From the NCBI RefSeq assembly GCF_000417875.1, contig NW_006920874.1, positions 912,817 through 976,816 of the forward strand: a stretch of 64,000 nt of DNA, read 5' to 3'. The notes beneath the pieces were generated by a model, which was not told the DNA's origin, searched no databases, and saw only the letters and a list, made by a program, of their open reading frames with translations. Source of the stretch: Pseudozyma flocculosa PF-1. Its lineage: Eukaryota > Basidiomycota > Ustilaginomycetes > Ustilaginales > Ustilaginaceae. A program made the translations under genes and the position numbers. Each line of letters starts with the position of its first letter. The stretch's first letter is position 1. Shown in pieces: positions 60,830 through 64,000 of this stretch.

Positions 60830-63800
60830 CTACGCCCGTCGTGTCGGGACGGAAATGCCGCTGCCCCTCTCACCCGAGGCTGCCGCATCGGTCGCCGCCT
60901 TGGCTCCTGCACGAACGGCGGCGGTACCTGCAGACGAGGCGGCGTGCATTGCGCTCCTCCGGATCCTGCCCGCCTCGGACGGCGCGACGACGTTGGTCGA
61001 CTCCTTGAACACCGTCGACCTCGCCCCCGCCCCCGCCGTCGTCGTCGTCAGCGCCGTTGCGGCAGAAGGACGACCAATCCTCGTCGCCGTCACCGTCGAG
61101 CCACCGACCGTCGAGGTCCGCTCCCTCGCGCCAGCGTAGGACAACGCAGTGCCGACCGACTCGCTCCTCTGCAGTCCCGCACGCCCGCCGACGACACCGG
61201 CCGACGACGTGGCGGCGGCTGCGTTGGGACGCGCCAGCGAAGGCGGCCTCGTGGCGATGCTCTTGCGAGGCGTCGTGCGTGCCAGTCGGCTGGTCGCGAC
61301 CGAAGTCGACGACGAAGACGACGGAGCGGGCAGCGGAGGCATGGGTTGGATCCCCGTAGCAGCGCCGCCAGCGGTCGTGGTCGTAGTCGATTTGCGCGGC
61401 GTCCTCAGCCCGCTCGTCCTGGCCGTGCTCGTCGTCGTCGCACCAGCCGCCGCGGGGAGGAACGACCTCCTTGCGCTACCGGCCGTGGTCGTGGTCGCCC
61501 CTCCAACCGCCGACGTCGTCCGGCCACTCGCAACGTCTCCTCCGCCCGCTGCCGTGCGATGCGAAGAAATGGTCCGGACAGGCCCAGTCGGCGTCTTCAT
61601 CTCCAGCTCGGCGCCGGCAGGAGGCGAGACGGGACGACGGCGCGGCACCGCAATCGTAGAGGCCGACGAGGAAGGGGTGACTGCCGTCGTGGCCGAGAGC
61701 GAGATCAGCGACTCGCGACGCGACGCGCTGCCGCTGACGGGCGGGCGGGAAGCGAGGCTCTTGCGTCGAGATGCCATCGGCGTCGCAGTCGCGCTCGCCG
61801 TGGTCGAAGTCGTCGCCGAGCTCGCCGCGGGACGATCCTGCGTCGATGTGGTGGAGGTCGTCCGGCGACGTGCCAGGCTCGACGTCGCGGCTGCTGCGGA
61901 GGTCGCGGCTGCGGAGGTCGCGGCTGCGGCCGAGGGTCGAGCCAGGGTGCGTGCGGCGGCGATCGGAGTCTTGGTGTTGGCATCGCTGCCGCCCGCTTCA
62001 CCGCCGATACGGCTCCTAGCCGAGCTGGTCGACGTGGACCGCACAAGGCCGCTTCCAGGCTGCCTCAACCCCGTCGACCTGGCCGGCGCGGCAGGCGACT
62101 CCCTCACGGTGCGGACACTGGTGGTGCTAGTGACAGACGAGGCGAGCGACGCCCTCCGCGACCGGCCAACCGCCGTGGTGGCGCTGCTGCTGCTGCTCGC
62201 GTTGCTCGCCGTGCGCTGGTTCTGGCGATCGTTGGCCGCAAGGGTCTCTGCCGTAACGCGGTTCAAAGGTCGTCCGGCGCTCGGTGCAGCGGCACCTCGC
62301 TCTTCGGCCTCGCGCTCGCTGACCCCGTCCCTCGCGTTGACAAACGAGGCCGACAGGTTGCCGCCAAACAGTAGGCTCTTTTCGCCAGATTCGTCCATGA
62401 GCAGCGACAGCGAGGTGGAGCGGCCTGTCAGGTCGAGCTCGGCCGTGCTCTCATCGGAGCTTGGTGCCGCGAACGGGTTCTTGATCGTGCTGTTGCTGCT
62501 GCTGGTGGGGCCCGCGGTTGGCTTGGGCGCCAGTCCGAGCCCCAGCACGTTCCTCCCGAAGCCCCGTTCAGCCTGTCGCGGCGATGGCGGTGCCGCCGCC
62601 GGTGCTATGGCTGCTCCGCGTTCCTCTGAGCTCGGTGCCTCTGGTACGACGCTGATGCGCGGCGGCCTCGATCTGGACGGCTGCGAGGGGGCGCCGCGGG
62701 GTCGATTGGCCCTAGTGGCATGCGCGTTGAGGTCGAACGAGTCATCCAGCGTCACGTTGCCCGCCGCGGCCAGGAAGCTCGAGTCGCCCAGCGACTCGCC
62801 CATGAGGTCGGTGGCCGACGAGTCGAGGAGGAGGCTCATGTCCTCGAGCTTCGACGGCGAGCTGCCGCCGTTGCGCGTGGCCCGACTCGGCCTGGCTGCA
62901 AGCGGTCGCCGGGCGGTGCTCGTGCTGGCTGCCTTGGGCGGGCTGATTCCGAGCTTGTTGCGCTGCGCCCCCATCGTCTCGGCGAGGCCGCTGCCCGTGG
63001 CTCGGAGATGCTCGGGCGGCATCGTGGGCGAGGAGAGCGGACCCAGACCGAGTGTGGCCCGCAGAGCGGCGCGCTGCTCGGCCGAAGTGGTCCGCTTGCT
63101 GGGTGAGGAGCCCACCGTCGTTCCGCTGCTGCCGCGCCCCCTGCGGCGCGGAGAGAGCTGCATAGGAGGGGGCATCGAGATGGCGTCGAACTTGGCCGCG
63201 ATCGCCTTGCGCTCTGGGCTCATGGGCTTCTCGTGTGCACGCGCAGTCGGCACTGCGGCGTCGAGGGAGCTCGCTGCGCTTGGCGGAGGAGATGAGCCAA
63301 AGACGACCTTGGCCAGTTCCGCGTCGGCCTTGAGCGCCGTAGCGGCCAGGACGGGCGATGCGGGAGCTGGCGCCTCAGCCGCAATCTCGGGTGTCGCCGA
63401 GGTTGGTCCGTGCTCTGGCATCGAAGCCTTCAGTGCAGTCTGGACGGCAGCGGGCACGTCTGCCTCCTCGTGAAGTGGGACCGGGCCGTCTGCCTGGCAT
63501 GGCTCGGCTCCAGCGGGCGACGTGGGGGTCTCGATATTGGTCGTTCCTGCGACATGGTCGACCGCGAGCGGCGGCGTCGGTGCTGAGACGGCTGCCTGCT
63601 CCTGCGTGCCGGTCGAGACGGGGCGGAGGTCGTCCAGAACCGGCTGCTGGTGCTCCTCCTCCTCAGCCCGTTCTTCTGGCTGCCTCGTGGATGCGTGCTC
63701 GTTCAGGGACGACTGCTCGATTGGCGTTCCGTCGGTCTGCTCGGTCGGCTGCTCCAGCTGCTGTTGCTCGACGGGCTGCTCGGCGGGCTGCTCCTTCGGC

Positions 63801-64000
63801 ACGTCCTCCTGCTCTTCATCGGAATGCGGGCCTTGAGCCTGCATCTGAGAAGCTGTCTCTGCCTGGAGACTGCTCAGCTGCCCATCCTCTGCCTTGGCCG
63901 CCACCACCACGACCTCCTCCTTTCCATCCTCGCGATCTTCGTCACGTCCGTGCAGCAGCTGCTGCTCCGCCTCTTCCCTCCTGTCCGGCCTGACCTTGCG
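60830..64000 (-). CDS. Large low-complexity basic protein, C-terminal part (5' end beyond window)
   Basis: The frame is open from the right edge to the stop at 60830, so at least 1056 residues are visible and the start lies outside. The visible N-terminal part is Glu/Gln-rich (EQPAEQPVEQQQLEQPTEQT). The middle has SP/TP-rich segments and an ordered-looking LEDMSLLLDSSATDL...VTLDDSFDL stretch. The C-terminal half is Ser/Thr/Ala/Arg-rich with repeated RRKS, TPRKS and SRRES patches, typical of kinase target sites and of microtubule- or chromosome-associated proteins. There is no catalytic domain. I do not recognise the family. The bias of all codons to C/G at position 3 supports real coding. Confidence 0.75.
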   Translation of the reverse strand, partial: RKVRPDRREEAEQQLLHGRDEDREDGKEEVVVVAAKAEDGQLSSLQAETASQMQAQGPHSDEEQEDVPKEQPAEQPVEQQQLEQPTEQTDGTPIEQSSLNEHASTRQPEERAEEEEHQQPVLDDLRPVSTGTQEQAAVSAPTPPLAVDHVAGTTNIETPTSPAGAEPCQADGPVPLHEEADVPAAVQTALKASMPEHGPTSATPEIAAEAPAPASPVLAATALKADAELAKVVFGSSPPPSAASSLDAAVPTARAHEKPMSPERKAIAAKFDAISMPPPMQLSPRRRGRGSSGTTVGSSPSKRTTSAEQRAALRATLGLGPLSSPTMPPEHLRATGSGLAETMGAQRNKLGISPPKAASTSTARRPLAARPSRATRNGGSSPSKLEDMSLLLDSSATDLMGESLGDSSFLAAAGNVTLDDSFDLNAHATRANRPRGAPSQPSRSRPPRISVVPEAPSSEERGAAIAPAAAPPSPRQAERGFGRNVLGLGLAPKPTAGPTSSSNSTIKNPFAAPSSDESTAELDLTGRSTSLSLLMDESGEKSLLFGGNLSASFVNARDGVSEREAEERGAAAPSAGRPLNRVTAETLAANDRQNQRTASNASSSSSATTAVGRSRRASLASSVTSTTSVRTVRESPAAPARSTGLRQPGSGLVRSTSTSSARSRIGGEAGGSDANTKTPIAAARTLARPSAAAATSAAATSAAAATSSLARRRTTSTTSTQDRPAASSATTSTTASATATPMASRRKSLASRPPVSGSASRRESLISLSATTAVTPSSSASTIAVPRRRPVSPPAGAELEMKTPTGPVRTISSHRTAAGGGDVASGRTTSAVGGATTTTAGSARRSFLPAAAGATTTSTARTSGLRTPRKSTTTTTAGGAATGIQPMPPLPAPSSSSSTSVATSRLARTTPRKSIATRPPSLARPNAAAATSSAGVVGGRAGLQRSESVGTALSYAGARERTSTVGGSTVTATRIGRPSAATALTTTTAGAGARSTVFKESTNVVAPSEAGRIRRSAMHAASSAGTAAVRAGAKAATDAAASGERGSGISVPTRRA

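Noticed and set aside
61149..63473. A 774-codon plus-strand open frame opposite the last gene
   Set aside because: Its composition (Ala/Val/Leu/Arg runs) mirrors the Ser/Thr/Ala-rich minus-strand protein. The minus frame is longer and runs on to the window edge, though neither has a decisive homologue.

Overview
The window is nuclear DNA of a fungus, most likely a GC-rich basidiomycete of the smut lineage (Ustilaginomycotina). Genes carry short GT-AG introns, mostly 86-162 nt and often with GTGAGT or GTGCGT donors. Several genes are single long exons, third codon positions are strongly C/G, and both strands are densely packed with housekeeping genes. The subgroup is inferred from style and gene content; no rRNA or mitochondrial marker is present. 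There are two assembly gaps (17246-17265 and 51770-52123) and one probable base error or real frameshift (9845-9847).

Layout. 0.5-26 kb: a serine-rich membrane/coiled-coil protein, COQ5 (ubiquinone synthesis), a very large Nup159/Nup214-type FG nucleoporin, a vWA-domain protein, a C2H2 zinc-finger protein interrupted by a gap, UTP12 (18S rRNA processing) and the TFIIE beta subunit. 27-29.4 kb: two related small secreted proteins, each behind a TATA box. 29.8-47 kb: prefoldin subunit 5, a peroxisomal ABCD half-transporter, a Kre2/Mnt1-type mannosyltransferase, SPC1 (signal peptidase complex), a 2-oxoglutarate/Fe(II) oxygenase, a 1333-residue protein with no recognised domain, and ATP16 (mitochondrial F1 delta). 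47-54 kb: a third, frameshifted member of the small secreted family, a CpG-poor tract, a secreted histidine acid phosphatase/phytase and an APC-type amine/amino-acid permease. 55-64 kb: BST1 (GPI inositol deacylase), a Tma23-like nucleolar protein, and the C-terminal part of a large low-complexity basic protein running off the right edge.

How genes fit together. Most are unlinked housekeeping functions. Four head-to-head pairs (COQ5/nucleoporin, UTP12/TFIIE beta, prefoldin/ABC transporter, BST1/TMA23-like) are separated by about 430-850 bp and may share promoters. KRE2-like, SPC1 and BST1 all act in the secretory pathway.

The most interesting content is the small secreted family at 27.2, 28.7 and 47.2 kb. 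All three members share a signal peptide, a TNVxYY core, two late cysteines, an HPxxxGxF C-terminus encoded by a separate last exon, a phase-1 intron at the same place, and a TATA box about 85-105 bp before the ATG. One member has GA in place of the GT splice donor and another has a 7-bp tandem duplication that breaks its frame, so the family seems to be evolving by rapid birth and decay. Two tracts strongly depleted of CpG (16201-16740 and 48241-49200) look like decayed repeats and stand out from the surrounding sequence; the second lies close to the broken family member.
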